Shown here one piece after another: positions 27,551-35,432 of a DNA stretch of 64,000 nucleotides (positions are counted from its first letter, which is position 1; every line of letters starts with the position of its first letter). The notes under the pieces were generated by a model. That model was not told where the DNA came from. It searched no databases and saw nothing but the letters and a program-made list of their open reading frames with translations. Position numbers and translations under genes: made by a program. The stretch comes from Desulfovibrio sp. 86 (lineage in GTDB: Bacteria; Desulfobacterota; Desulfovibrionia; Desulfovibrionales; Desulfovibrionaceae): positions 3,385,001-3,449,000 of the forward strand of contig NZ_LR738849.1 of NCBI RefSeq assembly GCF_902702915.1, given 5' to 3'.

Positions 27551-28624
27551 TCAGCCCTTGACAATTGTCATGATGGCTTGGGCGATATCATCTGCATCAA
27601 GAATCTGATTGGCCAATTTGGCATCAATGACAGCCTTGGGCATGCCATATACCACGCATGAAGCCTCATTTTGGGCAATGAGGCAGCCGCCTTTTTCTCT
27701 CAAAATTTTTGCGCCTTCACATCCGTCCGAACCCATGCCGGTGAGCATGACGCCCAAGGTGCGGCGGCCCATGTTTTTTCCGGCGCTTTCCATAAGCAGG
27801 TTGACGGTGGGCTTGTACAGCGCGTCACGGGGTTCTTCGGTGATGGCGACTTCAGGCAGGGGGCCGCGCATGCGCACGCTTATATGCTTGCCGCCAGGGC
27901 AGACGTAGGCATGCCCGTTTTTTATGCGGTCTCCATCCACTGCCTCGGTGACGCGTATGTTGCAAACACTGTCGAGCCTTTTGGCAAAAGGGCCTGTAAA
28001 GGCGGCAGGCATGTGTTGCGCCACAAGGATGCAGGCTGGCATATCTGCAGGCAGGGCTGACAGGATCTTTTGAACCACTGGCGGCCCCCCCGTGGAAACG
28101 CCCACGACAACGAGGTCGCGTGGTCCATGGCAGGGCGTCTGAACATAGTCCGCCGGTTGTGAATGCTGCATTCGCGGCAGGGGGGAAGCCGGCATGGCAA
28201 TATTGTTGATGCGGCGGTATTTGAGACGGATGATGGCCTTACGCCGGGCCAGCGCCGTTACTTTGCGGCGCAGTTCCGACCCGAAAGAATCACGGTCATT
28301 GCTCATGTTCTTGGGTATGAAGTCCAGCGCCCCGTATTCCAGAGCCTTGAGAGTGCTTTCAGCACCGCTTTCTGTCAGCGAACTGATCATGAGCACGGGC
28401 ATGGGCGTAGTCTTCATAAGGCGCTGCAGCGTTCCAAGGCCGTCAAGGCGAGGCATTTCCACATCAAGCGTCATGACGTCCGCATCAAGCTCTTCGGCTT
28501 TTTGCAGAGCTTCCAGCCCATCTCTGGCAGTACCGACAACCTTGATTTCCGGGTCCTGCTCCAAAAGAGAGACAATAGCGTTGCGCATGAAGGTTGAATC
28601 GTCCACCACGAGAACACGGGTCAT
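27551..28624 (-). CDS. cheB: Chemotaxis methylesterase/deamidase CheB
   Basis: The 357-residue protein has an N-terminal receiver domain (VLVVDDSTFMRNAI, phospho-acceptor Asp in VMTLDVEMPRLDG, Lys in FIPK) and a C-terminal methylesterase domain. The catalytic Ser is in VGVSTGGPP, the His in VAQHMPAAFTGPFA and the Asp in MLTGMGSDG. It removes methyl groups from receptor glutamates when phosphorylated by CheA. It is the first gene of the minus-strand che operon and is divergent from the plus-strand tRNA-Pro. Confidence 0.95.
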   Translation of the reverse strand: MTRVLVVDDSTFMRNAIVSLLEQDPEIKVVGTARDGLEALQKAEELDADVMTLDVEMPRLDGLGTLQRLMKTTPMPVLMISSLTESGAESTLKALEYGALDFIPKNMSNDRDSFGSELRRKVTALARRKAIIRLKYRRINNIAMPASPLPRMQHSQPADYVQTPCHGPRDLVVVGVSTGGPPVVQKILSALPADMPACILVAQHMPAAFTGPFAKRLDSVCNIRVTEAVDGDRIKNGHAYVCPGGKHISVRMRGPLPEVAITEEPRDALYKPTVNLLMESAGKNMGRRTLGVMLTGMGSDGCEGAKILREKGGCLIAQNEASCVVYGMPKAVIDAKLANQILDADDIAQAIMTIVKG

Positions 28625-28753
28625 ACAGGTCGTTCGCTCCGCAAAGAATTTGTCCTTCTAAGGACGGATGTTATATTACGTCAGCCCTAATTTTTTTACA
28701 AATAAAAAATGGCTTGCCAAAATTCAACGTCTCGCATATGTTCCCTTTCTCAA

Positions 28754-28831
28754 CGGGATGTGGCTCAGCTTGGCTAGAGCGCAGCGTTCGGGACGCTGAG
28801 GCCGCGCGTTCAAATCGCGCCATCCCGACCA
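28754..28831 (+). tRNA. tRNA-Pro (anticodon CGG)
   Basis: A full cloverleaf can be drawn. The acceptor arm CGGGATG pairs with CATCCCG, followed by discriminator A and encoded CCA (28829-28831). The anticodon stem CAGCG/CGCTG encloses the loop TTCGGGA, giving anticodon CGG. The T-loop is GTTCAAATC. Length 78. Confidence 0.95.
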
Positions 28832-28840
28832 GTAAAATCA

Positions 28841-28876
28841 AGGGGTTACAGATAACATCTGTGGCCCCTTTTTTTA
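28841..28876 (+). terminator. tRNA-Pro terminator
   Basis: Arms AGGGGTTACAGAT and ATCTGTGGCCCCT flank AAC, and seven Ts follow. The hairpin starts 10 bp after the tRNA CCA end. Confidence 0.88.
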
Positions 28877-29244
28877 TCGGGGTACTGGGTGGTTCTTTGC
28901 TTTCACAGACAAGGCCTGCCCTCAATATGGTTGTTGCTTACAACTGGTGTACTATGTTGACAACGATGCCGTCATCCTGCATAGTGCCTCAACAACTGCT
29001 TCTACATTCCCTGATTGCCCCGGTATCCCCGGGGCTTTCCATTTCAGAGCTACTAGCAACACGCTGCTTTATTGCGCAAAATTATAAAATGAACTTCTTT
29101 GTGCCGCAAAAAATCACCTGCGGCCGCTGCGGTTCATTTTTTTATTTTGTAAAAGCAGAAATAATTATTTTTTGTTTCGCGTGGGCGTGTGGACAAGGTA
29201 GCGGTTATGTGCCGCTTATGGCTTAAAAGAGCTCCGGCGGCTGA
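28877..29244. other. Intergenic region between tRNA-Pro and the AbiC-like gene
   Basis: The stretch is AT-rich in its second half. One imperfect hairpin (GCCCCGGTATCCCCGGGGC, about 29015-29034) is present. A plus-strand frame contains a CGRCG pair, but it has no ribosome binding site and no clear domain, so no gene is called. Confidence 0.5.
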
Positions 29245-30078
29245 CTAGAGCAGTTTGCCCTTGATTTCGTCAAAGCTGTCGAACAATTTCATTGCCTGAG
29301 GGTTTTGCTGGGTTTGCGCACCATAACGTGCCACAAAGCAGAGGAACAGCAAGGCTTCTTCCGGATCTGACATGCTGTTGCAAACAATATCGTAATATTC
29401 TCCCCTGTTGGCAGAATCGAATTTTTTTACGCTTTCCGCAGCCTGGTGAAAAGTTTTAAGGAACACTTCACACATCTCGTGCCGAAACACACGGCGTGAC
29501 AGGGTTTGCAGCAGGGGCGTTTCGGATCGGTTGCCCGCAAGCACGCCTTCCACCTCATCAATAAGCGCTGGCACGGGTGAATCTTGATCCGGACTGCCCA
29601 CATCGTAACCAAGGCAGTCATAGATAATGCGGCGTACGTCGGCAACAGTGTAGCGATGTTCCCTTGATTTTTTGAATTCATCCATCAGCAGAAGAAACAT
29701 TCTTTCCCTGTGGTATAACAAGGCATTTTTCTTCTGTTTTTGCAGCTCCTTGCGTTGTTCGCGCATTTCATCATTCTGCATTTTTATTGAAACGATAATC
29801 CCAGCGAAAGCCAGGCCGGAAAACAGCGTGTTCAGCACTCCGAAAGAGTCGCCGAATGTGCCGGATTTACTGAAATCTGAGGCGAACAAATATAAACCCA
29901 GGGCAGAAGCGGACCAGATACCTACTACAAGCAGGGCCGCTTTCATAAATAGTGACCACGTCACCCGATCCTGAGTCGTTTCTATATTATGCGAGCGTGA
30001 ATGAGGAGTGGCGGTGTACTCCGGGCCCCGCCGGGTTTCCGCGCTGGAAACGGCTTTGTTTTGTGTGTGTGTACTCAT
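29245..30078 (-). CDS. Putative phage abortive-infection protein (putAbiC-like)
   Basis: The 277-residue protein has a membrane helix near 50-68 (AALLVVGIWSASALGLYLF), a second hydrophobic segment containing FGDSFGVLNTLFSGLAFAG, then a coiled stretch with MREQRKELQKQKK and a helical C-terminal domain. The FGDxFGxxNxLFSGLAFAG pattern followed by a Glu/Arg/Lys coiled coil is typical of the family annotated as putative phage abortive infection protein (AbiC-like). Function would be defence by growth arrest; no direct evidence here. The start at 30078 (MSTHTQNKA) is preferred to an extended frame at 30285, whose extra residues look non-coding. It lies in the region flanked by two tRNA genes. Confidence 0.7.
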   Translation of the reverse strand: MSTHTQNKAVSSAETRRGPEYTATPHSRSHNIETTQDRVTWSLFMKAALLVVGIWSASALGLYLFASDFSKSGTFGDSFGVLNTLFSGLAFAGIIVSIKMQNDEMREQRKELQKQKKNALLYHRERMFLLLMDEFKKSREHRYTVADVRRIIYDCLGYDVGSPDQDSPVPALIDEVEGVLAGNRSETPLLQTLSRRVFRHEMCEVFLKTFHQAAESVKKFDSANRGEYYDIVCNSMSDPEEALLFLCFVARYGAQTQQNPQAMKLFDSFDEIKGKLL

Positions 30079-30878
30079 GATTCCGTCTTGTGTCTCCCTT
30101 ATCAGGTGGCATTGATATTTAGAACATAGCCTTTCGCCATCTGGTCTGCAATCCTGGATGATCAGGAGGTCGTTGTTCCGTTTGCATTTTTGCCAGTACC
30201 CAATCAGCTTGACACTATGGCCCATATTTTCCGGGAACACACTCCAGAATCTGACCAGAATCTGAACGGATGATCTGTATTCCATTCATGCCAAGGAATT
30301 TTGTGCAGCATGGTGGAGTGAATAAGTTGTTATCCTCTGTCTGGGCGGAGGAGTGGTGCAAGAAACACATCGACATTGATCCGTTCTTTGTCTGCTGTAT
30401 CTATTCCCACAGCATGTCTTTGCTGATATGTTTTTCCATGCCCTAAGCAGCAGCCGTTCAAGACACACTTGCCCCATATGACTCTGCGGGACGATCGCGT
30501 GGGCATGGTGCTGTTCCGCATCCACACGGCAAGCATTGGGACAACCGTCAGTGTGTCGTGTGAGCGTGTGCAAGCGCCAGCGGCTTGCGGGCGTGGGGAG
30601 GAAGACATGCCTGACAGGCGTCAGCCCGGCAACACGGGTGTAGGCACAGGCATCATGCAGCGCAGCTGTGCGAGCCGTAGCCAATGCCGTTGCGCGCGAA
30701 CCGTTCCGCCCGTGCTGCTGTCGGCATTGGCGATGTGGGGAAACAGGCCGAGGGCGGCAATATCCCGTCTGACCATGACAATCTTTCGTTTCCAACAAGG
30801 AGCCCATGAAAATATAAGGCGCCATCAGAATACATTCGTCAGTCATCCTTCGTAAAAATATAACAAGCAGGAGACGCA
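30079..30878. other. 0.8-kb region without a supported gene
   Basis: A 202-codon minus-strand frame (30286-30894) and plus-strand frames overlap here. They are Arg/His/Cys-rich, lack ribosome binding sites and show no domain. Composition shifts from AT-rich to GC-rich towards the permease gene. It may be decayed gene material within the presumed island. Confidence 0.5.
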
Positions 30879-32177
30879 ATGGCGGCAGAAGCATGGATAG
30901 GTGCGGGCATCGTCACCGCCACGATCGGGCTTTGGGCCACGGCGAGGCTGCCGGAATACCTCGTCGCTTTACTGTTTTTTGCAACCGCCGCCATCTTGCA
31001 TCTGGCCCCGCCCGACGTGTTGTTCTCGGGATTTTCTTCGGGCGCGTTCTGGCTGGTGCTCAGTGGCTTTGTCCTTGGCGTTACTATCCGCAAGGTCGGT
31101 TTGGCGGACCGCATCGCCCGCAGTCTGGCGAGCCGGTTGACAGGCTCATGGCTCCATATGGTCGGGGGCGTGGTGCTGCTCACCTATGCTCTGGCCTTCA
31201 TCATGCCTTCCAACATGGGGCGCATCGCCTTGCTGATGCCCATTGTCCTTGCTCTGGCCGACCGCTCTGGACTGGTAGAGGGCAGTCGCGGACGCACGGC
31301 ACTGGCATTGGCGGTCGGCTTCGGCACCTTCCAACTGTCTGCCAGCATCCTGCCCGCCAATGTGCCCAACCTCATCATGGCTGGTGCAGCCGAAAGCGCG
31401 TATGGCATCCACCTTTCCTACCTGCCCTACCTGCTGCTGCATGCGCCTGTACTCGGCCTGCTCAAAGGGCTCGCGCTTGTGGGCTGGCTGTGTCTGCTGT
31501 TTCCCGCAAAGCCGCGAAAAATTGCGGCATCTGGGCCCTCCCAACCGCTGAGTCCTGCCGAAAAACGCCTGAGTGTCCTGCTGCTTGCGACGTTGGCGCT
31601 GTGGATAACCGATGCCGTGCATGGCATCTCGCCAGCCTGGATAGGCTTGGCGGCCGCCTGCGTTTGCGTGTTGCCCCGCATTGGCTTTCTGACTGGCGAC
31701 GAGTTTGCCGCTGGAGTCAACATCCGCACCTGTCTCTATATTGCCGGTATCCTGGGGCTGGCCGCGTTCGTGAACTATTCCGGGCTGGGAGCCATCATGG
31801 GCACGTGGTTGCTGCACAGGCTTCCGCTCGATCCGTCCAGCCCGGCCAGCAACTTCGGAGCCTTGGTCGCGCTGACCAGCGCATTAAACTTCACCGTTAC
31901 TGCCAATGGCGTACCAGCCTTGTTCACTCCCCTTGCGCAGTCCCTGTCAGATGCCTCCGGTCTGCCTTTGCTGACCGTGCTCATGGTGCAGGTCATCGGC
32001 TATGCCACGCCGTTGCTTCCTTACCAGGCATCCCCCATTGTCGTTGCAATGGGCATGGGGCAGGTGCCCGCCAGGGATGGCATTCGACTTTGCCTGGCGC
32101 TGGCAGCGACCACCTTCCTGATGCTGGTGCCGCTCGACTATGTCTGGTTCAAGCTGCTGGGCCAGATTCCGCACTGA
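30879..32177 (+). CDS. SLC13/DASS-type anion permease
   Basis: The 432-residue integral membrane protein has about 11-12 hydrophobic segments. It shows two related loop motifs: a FIMPSNMGRIALLMPI segment in the first half and a FTVTANGVPALFTPLAQ segment in the second, matching the paired hairpin motifs of divalent-anion/sodium symporters. Substrates in this superfamily include C4-dicarboxylates, sulfate and arsenite; the specific one is not evident. CAGGAG lies 9 bp before the ATG. It is GC-rich compared with the AbiC-like gene, and a long overlapping frame in another register is a by-product. It sits in the region between tRNA-Pro and tRNA-Leu. Confidence 0.82.
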   Translation: MAAEAWIGAGIVTATIGLWATARLPEYLVALLFFATAAILHLAPPDVLFSGFSSGAFWLVLSGFVLGVTIRKVGLADRIARSLASRLTGSWLHMVGGVVLLTYALAFIMPSNMGRIALLMPIVLALADRSGLVEGSRGRTALALAVGFGTFQLSASILPANVPNLIMAGAAESAYGIHLSYLPYLLLHAPVLGLLKGLALVGWLCLLFPAKPRKIAASGPSQPLSPAEKRLSVLLLATLALWITDAVHGISPAWIGLAAACVCVLPRIGFLTGDEFAAGVNIRTCLYIAGILGLAAFVNYSGLGAIMGTWLLHRLPLDPSSPASNFGALVALTSALNFTVTANGVPALFTPLAQSLSDASGLPLLTVLMVQVIGYATPLLPYQASPIVVAMGMGQVPARDGIRLCLALAATTFLMLVPLDYVWFKLLGQIPH

Positions 32178-32283
32178 GCAACCGCACTGAACGCCTCTGA
32201 TGAGGCCAACGGTCCTTTCTTATGGGGCAGTTGCCACAGGATCGTGGCCCGGTTGCGCGGGCGAAATTGCCCGAAACCGTGCC

Positions 32284-32391
32284 GCTGCCGTGGCGCGGAT
32301 GGGCCATTCGAGCATTCAGACCACGGCGGCAACCTATGCTCACGTTACGTCGAAGGGGCAGGGCAGCAGCCCAATTGATGCCTGGATTTAA
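32284..32391 (+). pseudogene. Tyrosine recombinase (integrase) C-terminal remnant
   Basis: About 34 codons before the stop at 32391 read MGHSSIQTTAATYAHVT, the C-terminal box of phage-type integrases including the conserved GHSSIxTT and the catalytic Tyr. The rest of the catalytic domain (R, H-x-x-R) is missing upstream. The scrap ends 65 bp from the 3' end of tRNA-Leu, the usual place for an integrase that used a tRNA as attachment site. Confidence 0.75.
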
Positions 32392-32410
32392 TAGTGGTGA
32401 TACGGCAGTG

Positions 32411-32447
32411 ATATAAAAATAAGGCGGCTACATTTCTGTAACCGCCT
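32411..32447 (-). terminator. tRNA-Leu terminator
   Basis: Arms AGGCGGTTACA and TGTAGCCGCCT (minus strand, one G-U pair) enclose a 4-base loop and are followed by TTATTTTTAT. The hairpin begins 10 bp after the CCA end of the minus-strand tRNA. Confidence 0.85.
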
Positions 32448-32456
32448 GCTTTTCTT

Positions 32457-32543
32457 TGGTACCGGGAGCGAGACTTGAACTCGCAAGAGGTTGCCCTCGG
32501 CGGATTTTGAGTCCGCTGCGTCTACCAATTCCACCATCCCGGC
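32457..32543 (-). tRNA. tRNA-Leu (anticodon CAA)
   Basis: The class II tRNA has a long variable arm. Acceptor GCCGGGA pairs with TCCCGGT, followed by discriminator A and CCA. The anticodon stem GCGGA/TCCGC encloses CTCAAAA, giving CAA. The T-arm contains GTTCAAGTC. Length 87. An integrase scrap and other foreign-looking genes adjoin its 3' side. Confidence 0.95.
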
Positions 32544-32729
32544 AAGACGTGGGGCTGGTTTTATCCCTGCCCGTACGTGCGAAAAGCATTACTAGCGCAA
32601 TGGGCGGGGGTAAGTCAAGAACCAGAGTGAAGCTGATTGCCCCTGAGGTCAGAAACCCTGCGATGTCGCAGAAGTATGCGCATCAAAAAAGCGTGGTGTT
32701 GGCGCTTGGGCTGGCCCCGCAATGCATTG

Positions 32730-34247
32730 CTATGGCGCTTGGTCAGGCGTCTGTTCCTCTATCCAATGGGAGGCCCTTGCAACGGCGCGGTGCCATTGGT
32801 GCAGCATTTTTTCTTTTTTATCTTCCGTCATTGCGGGCGTGAAGCGGCGATCGAGCTTCCATTTTTGGGCAAGGACCTCTTCACTTTCCCAAAAGCCCAC
32901 AGCAAGCCCCGCCAGATATGCAGCCCCAAGAGCCGTTGTTTCTGTAATGGTGGGGCGTTCCACCACTACTCCCGTGAGGTCGGCCTGAAATTGCATGAGC
33001 ATGTTGTTTCTGCTGGCGCCGCCGTCCACCCGCAAGGTAGTAAGGCTGATGCCAGTGTCTTTTTTCATGGCGTCAATAATGTCAAGCGTCTGTAATGCAA
33101 TGGCCTCAATGACGGCTCGGGCGATATGGCCTCTTGTGGTGCCTCTTGTCAGGCCGACAATCGTGCCTCTGGCATATTGATCCCAATAGGGTGCGCCCAT
33201 GCCCACAAATGCCGGAACCATATACACGCCGCCATTATCAGGGACAGTGGACGCCAATCCTTCCAGTTCGGATGCGTCTTTGATGAGCCCAAGTCCGTCC
33301 CGGAGCCATTGCACAGCCGCACCAGCCACAAAAACACTGCCTTCAAGGGCGTATGAATAGCCCCGGTCTGTTTGCCATGCCACTGTGGCAAGCAGGTTGT
33401 TCTGGCTTGTGCATGGTTTTTCGCCGGTATTCAGCAATAAAAAACAGCCTGTTCCGTAGGTGTTTTTGGCCATGCCTTCTTGCATGCAGCCGTTGCCGTA
33501 TGCCGCCGCCTGCTGGTCTCCCGCAATGCCGGCAATGGGGACGGCGTGCCCAAAAAATTCAGGATGCGTCCGTGCCATGATGCTGGAAGAGGGGGCAATT
33601 TCGGGCAGCATGGCACGCGGTACGCCCATAATTGCCAGCAGTTCATCATCCCATTGCCGCGTATGTATGTTAAAAAGCAGTGTGCGGCTGGCGTTGGAGG
33701 GATCCGTGACATGGGCCCCACGCTTGCTGAGGTTCCAGACAAGCCATGTATCCACCGTGCCGAACAGAAGTTCGCCTGCTTCAGCCCGCGCGCGGGCGCC
33801 GGGAATGGTATCAAGAATCCAGCGTATCTTGCTGCCGGAAAAATACGCGTCAAGGACAAGACCGGTTTTATCCTGAATAACCTTGGCTTTTCCTTCGGCG
33901 CGCAGCTGGTCGCAAAAGGCTGCGGTGCGACGGTCTTGCCAGACTATGGCGTTATAGATGGGCGCTCCGGTGGATTTTTCCCAAACAATGGTGGTTTCGC
34001 GTTGGTTGGTGATCCCGATGGCTGCCAGGGCGTTGCCGCTTACCTGTGCATTGCGCAGGCATTCGCGAACGACGTGACTTTGCGAGTCGAAAATTTCATT
34101 GGGGCTGTGTTCTACCCATCCCGCCTGAGGGTAGAGTTGCGTGAATTCTTTTTGCGCGATCTGAACGATGTTGGCGTTGTGGTCAAAGAGGATTGCCCGT
34201 GAACTGGTAGTGCCCTGATCAAGAGCCAATATGTATTGTGCAGCCAT
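32730..34247 (-). CDS. glpK: Glycerol kinase
   Basis: The 505-residue protein is a full-length FGGY-family glycerol kinase (usual length about 500). It begins [20 protein letters not shown], the first phosphate-binding motif, and carries [22 protein letters not shown], the Gly-rich GIAGDQQAA and the C-terminal FGGY-type segment with [20 protein letters not shown]. It makes sn-glycerol 3-phosphate from glycerol and ATP for catabolism or phospholipid synthesis. GGAGG sits 6 bases before the ATG at 34247; the frame extends to 34382 without a family match. No glpF or glpD is adjacent. Confidence 0.96.
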   Translation of the reverse strand: MAAQYILALDQGTTSSRAILFDHNANIVQIAQKEFTQLYPQAGWVEHSPNEIFDSQSHVVRECLRNAQVSGNALAAIGITNQRETTIVWEKSTGAPIYNAIVWQDRRTAAFCDQLRAEGKAKVIQDKTGLVLDAYFSGSKIRWILDTIPGARARAEAGELLFGTVDTWLVWNLSKRGAHVTDPSNASRTLLFNIHTRQWDDELLAIMGVPRAMLPEIAPSSSIMARTHPEFFGHAVPIAGIAGDQQAAAYGNGCMQEGMAKNTYGTGCFLLLNTGEKPCTSQNNLLATVAWQTDRGYSYALEGSVFVAGAAVQWLRDGLGLIKDASELEGLASTVPDNGGVYMVPAFVGMGAPYWDQYARGTIVGLTRGTTRGHIARAVIEAIALQTLDIIDAMKKDTGISLTTLRVDGGASRNNMLMQFQADLTGVVVERPTITETTALGAAYLAGLAVGFWESEEVLAQKWKLDRRFTPAMTEDKKEKMLHQWHRAVARASHWIEEQTPDQAP

Positions 34248-34480
34248 ATGTCCTCCACCTGATTCAAAAGCCAGCGGTCTTTGCATGGTACACGGGCAGG
34301 GCTTCGTTGAACAGGGGATGCCTCTGGCCTGTATCCCAAGCTTTGCCTGTGAAGAATGCATGTGGCAAAAGAGTGCCCCCATGTTGCCGCTGGCGGATAA
34401 GGTGCATTACTGACGTGTCATGCCGGGAGTGCGGCTGCGGGGAGTTTGGCGCACATGTGGATGTGTCCTGAGCCTGAGAC

Positions 34481-34517
34481 GCAAATACCCCTCGGCGCAG
34501 GGCCAAGGGGTATTTGC
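34481..34517 (-). terminator. Hairpin after the ACT-domain gene
   Basis: Arms GCAAATACCCC and GGGGTATTTGC surround a 14-base loop, about 50 bp after the stop of the minus-strand ACT gene. It lacks a long T-run but the stem is strong, so it probably ends the tatA-ACT transcript. Confidence 0.55.
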
Positions 34518-34569
34518 CATAACATTGGAGCAGAGTGCAGCCTGGGCGCTCGGCCAGGCTAAAGACTTG

Positions 34570-34998
34570 TTAGGCGCAGAGGCGTGCGGCGGGAATAATG
34601 GTGAAATTGTTTGCCTGAAGCACCTCAACCGCCTGATCCACTTTGTCGAAGCGAAAAATCATGACAGCGCTTTCGTTTTCGCGTTGGACAAAGGCATACA
34701 TATATTCCACATTTATGCCGTTGCGCGAAACCAGTTGCAGCACGTCATCAAGGCCGCCGGGCCTGTCGGAGACTTCCACAGCCACAACGCTGGTGCGGCC
34801 GAGAGTAAAGCCTTTTTCTTTAAGAACGGTTTTGGCTTTTTCGTGGTCACAAACGATCATGCGCAGGATGCCAAAGTCAGAAGTGTCCGCAAGTGACAAC
34901 GCACGAATATTAATGCCTGCTTCAGCCAGAGTGCGGGTCACTTCTGCCAGGCGTCCGGCCCTGTTTTCCAAAAAAACGGATAATTGTTCTGCTTTCAT
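34570..34998 (-). CDS. Tandem ACT-domain protein
   Basis: The 142-residue protein consists of two ACT domains. The first starts [29 protein letters not shown], the second [34 protein letters not shown] domains bind amino acids at their interface and usually regulate enzymes of amino-acid metabolism. With no catalytic domain it is likely a small-ligand sensor or partner subunit. It follows tatA after 27 bp on the same strand, so the pair is probably co-transcribed, though no functional link is obvious. Confidence 0.9.
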   Translation of the reverse strand: MKAEQLSVFLENRAGRLAEVTRTLAEAGINIRALSLADTSDFGILRMIVCDHEKAKTVLKEKGFTLGRTSVVAVEVSDRPGGLDDVLQLVSRNGINVEYMYAFVQRENESAVMIFRFDKVDQAVEVLQANNFTIIPAARLCA

Positions 34999-35025
34999 GA
35001 CAAAATCCTTTATGTCCGGCTGGAC

Positions 35026-35235
35026 TCAGGCTTTATGGCTGGGGTCGTCATCAGTGGAAGAAGGCTTTTTATTTTTGGGCGTGATGTCAATTTCATCAGG
35101 CTCGGAAGAGGCCCGGCGGAAGTTGCGAATGGCCCTGCCAAGGCCGCCGCCAATTTCGGGCAGTTTCTTTGCGCCAAAAAGCAGAAAAACAACTACCAGT
35201 ATGAGCAACAATTCTTGCACGCCAATGCCGGCCAT
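35026..35235 (-). CDS. tatA: Sec-independent protein translocase subunit TatA
   Basis: The 69-residue protein has the TatA layout: a short N-terminal transmembrane helix ([19 protein letters not shown]), an [20 protein letters not shown] amphipathic helix with the FG hinge, and an acidic charged tail. TatA forms the pore that exports folded proteins with twin-arginine signals, such as Desulfovibrio periplasmic hydrogenases. The start at 35235 is taken because the TM helix begins there; the frame continues upstream to 35385 without family resemblance. Confidence 0.93.
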   Translation of the reverse strand: MAGIGVQELLLILVVVFLLFGAKKLPEIGGGLGRAIRNFRRASSEPDEIDITPKNKKPSSTDDDPSHKA

Positions 35236-35370
35236 GCGGCAAGCCTCCGTTACGGGGTTGGGCTGAAAAGCCGTATCTATTCTTAGGAATATAAGCCGCA
35301 CGGGGGGGAAGGTCAAGGTGTCTGCCCCATGGAGGGGGGCGGGGATATGCGGCAAAAACTGGCAGAAACA

Positions 35371-35406
35371 AGCGCGGGCCATCACATAAAGGTGACGGCC
35401 CGCGCT
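35371..35406 (-). terminator. Adhesin gene terminator
   Basis: Arms AGCGCGGGCCGTCAC and GTGATGGCCCGCGCT form a 15-bp stem with one G-U pair and a 6-base loop, followed by TTGTTT on the minus strand. It lies 27 bp after the stop of the giant repeat protein gene. Confidence 0.85.
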
Positions 35407-35432
35407 AGCATGTTTGGAGTAGGTTAGTCTGC

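Noticed and set aside
30286-30894. A 202-codon minus-strand frame upstream of the permease
   Set aside because: It has no ribosome binding site or domain and its residue mix (Arg/His/Cys/Thr) looks non-coding.
30893-32200. A 435-codon second frame overlapping the permease gene
   Set aside because: It covers nearly the same span in another register, is rich in Arg, His, Ala and Cys, and has no membrane pattern; it arises from the high GC of the permease gene.
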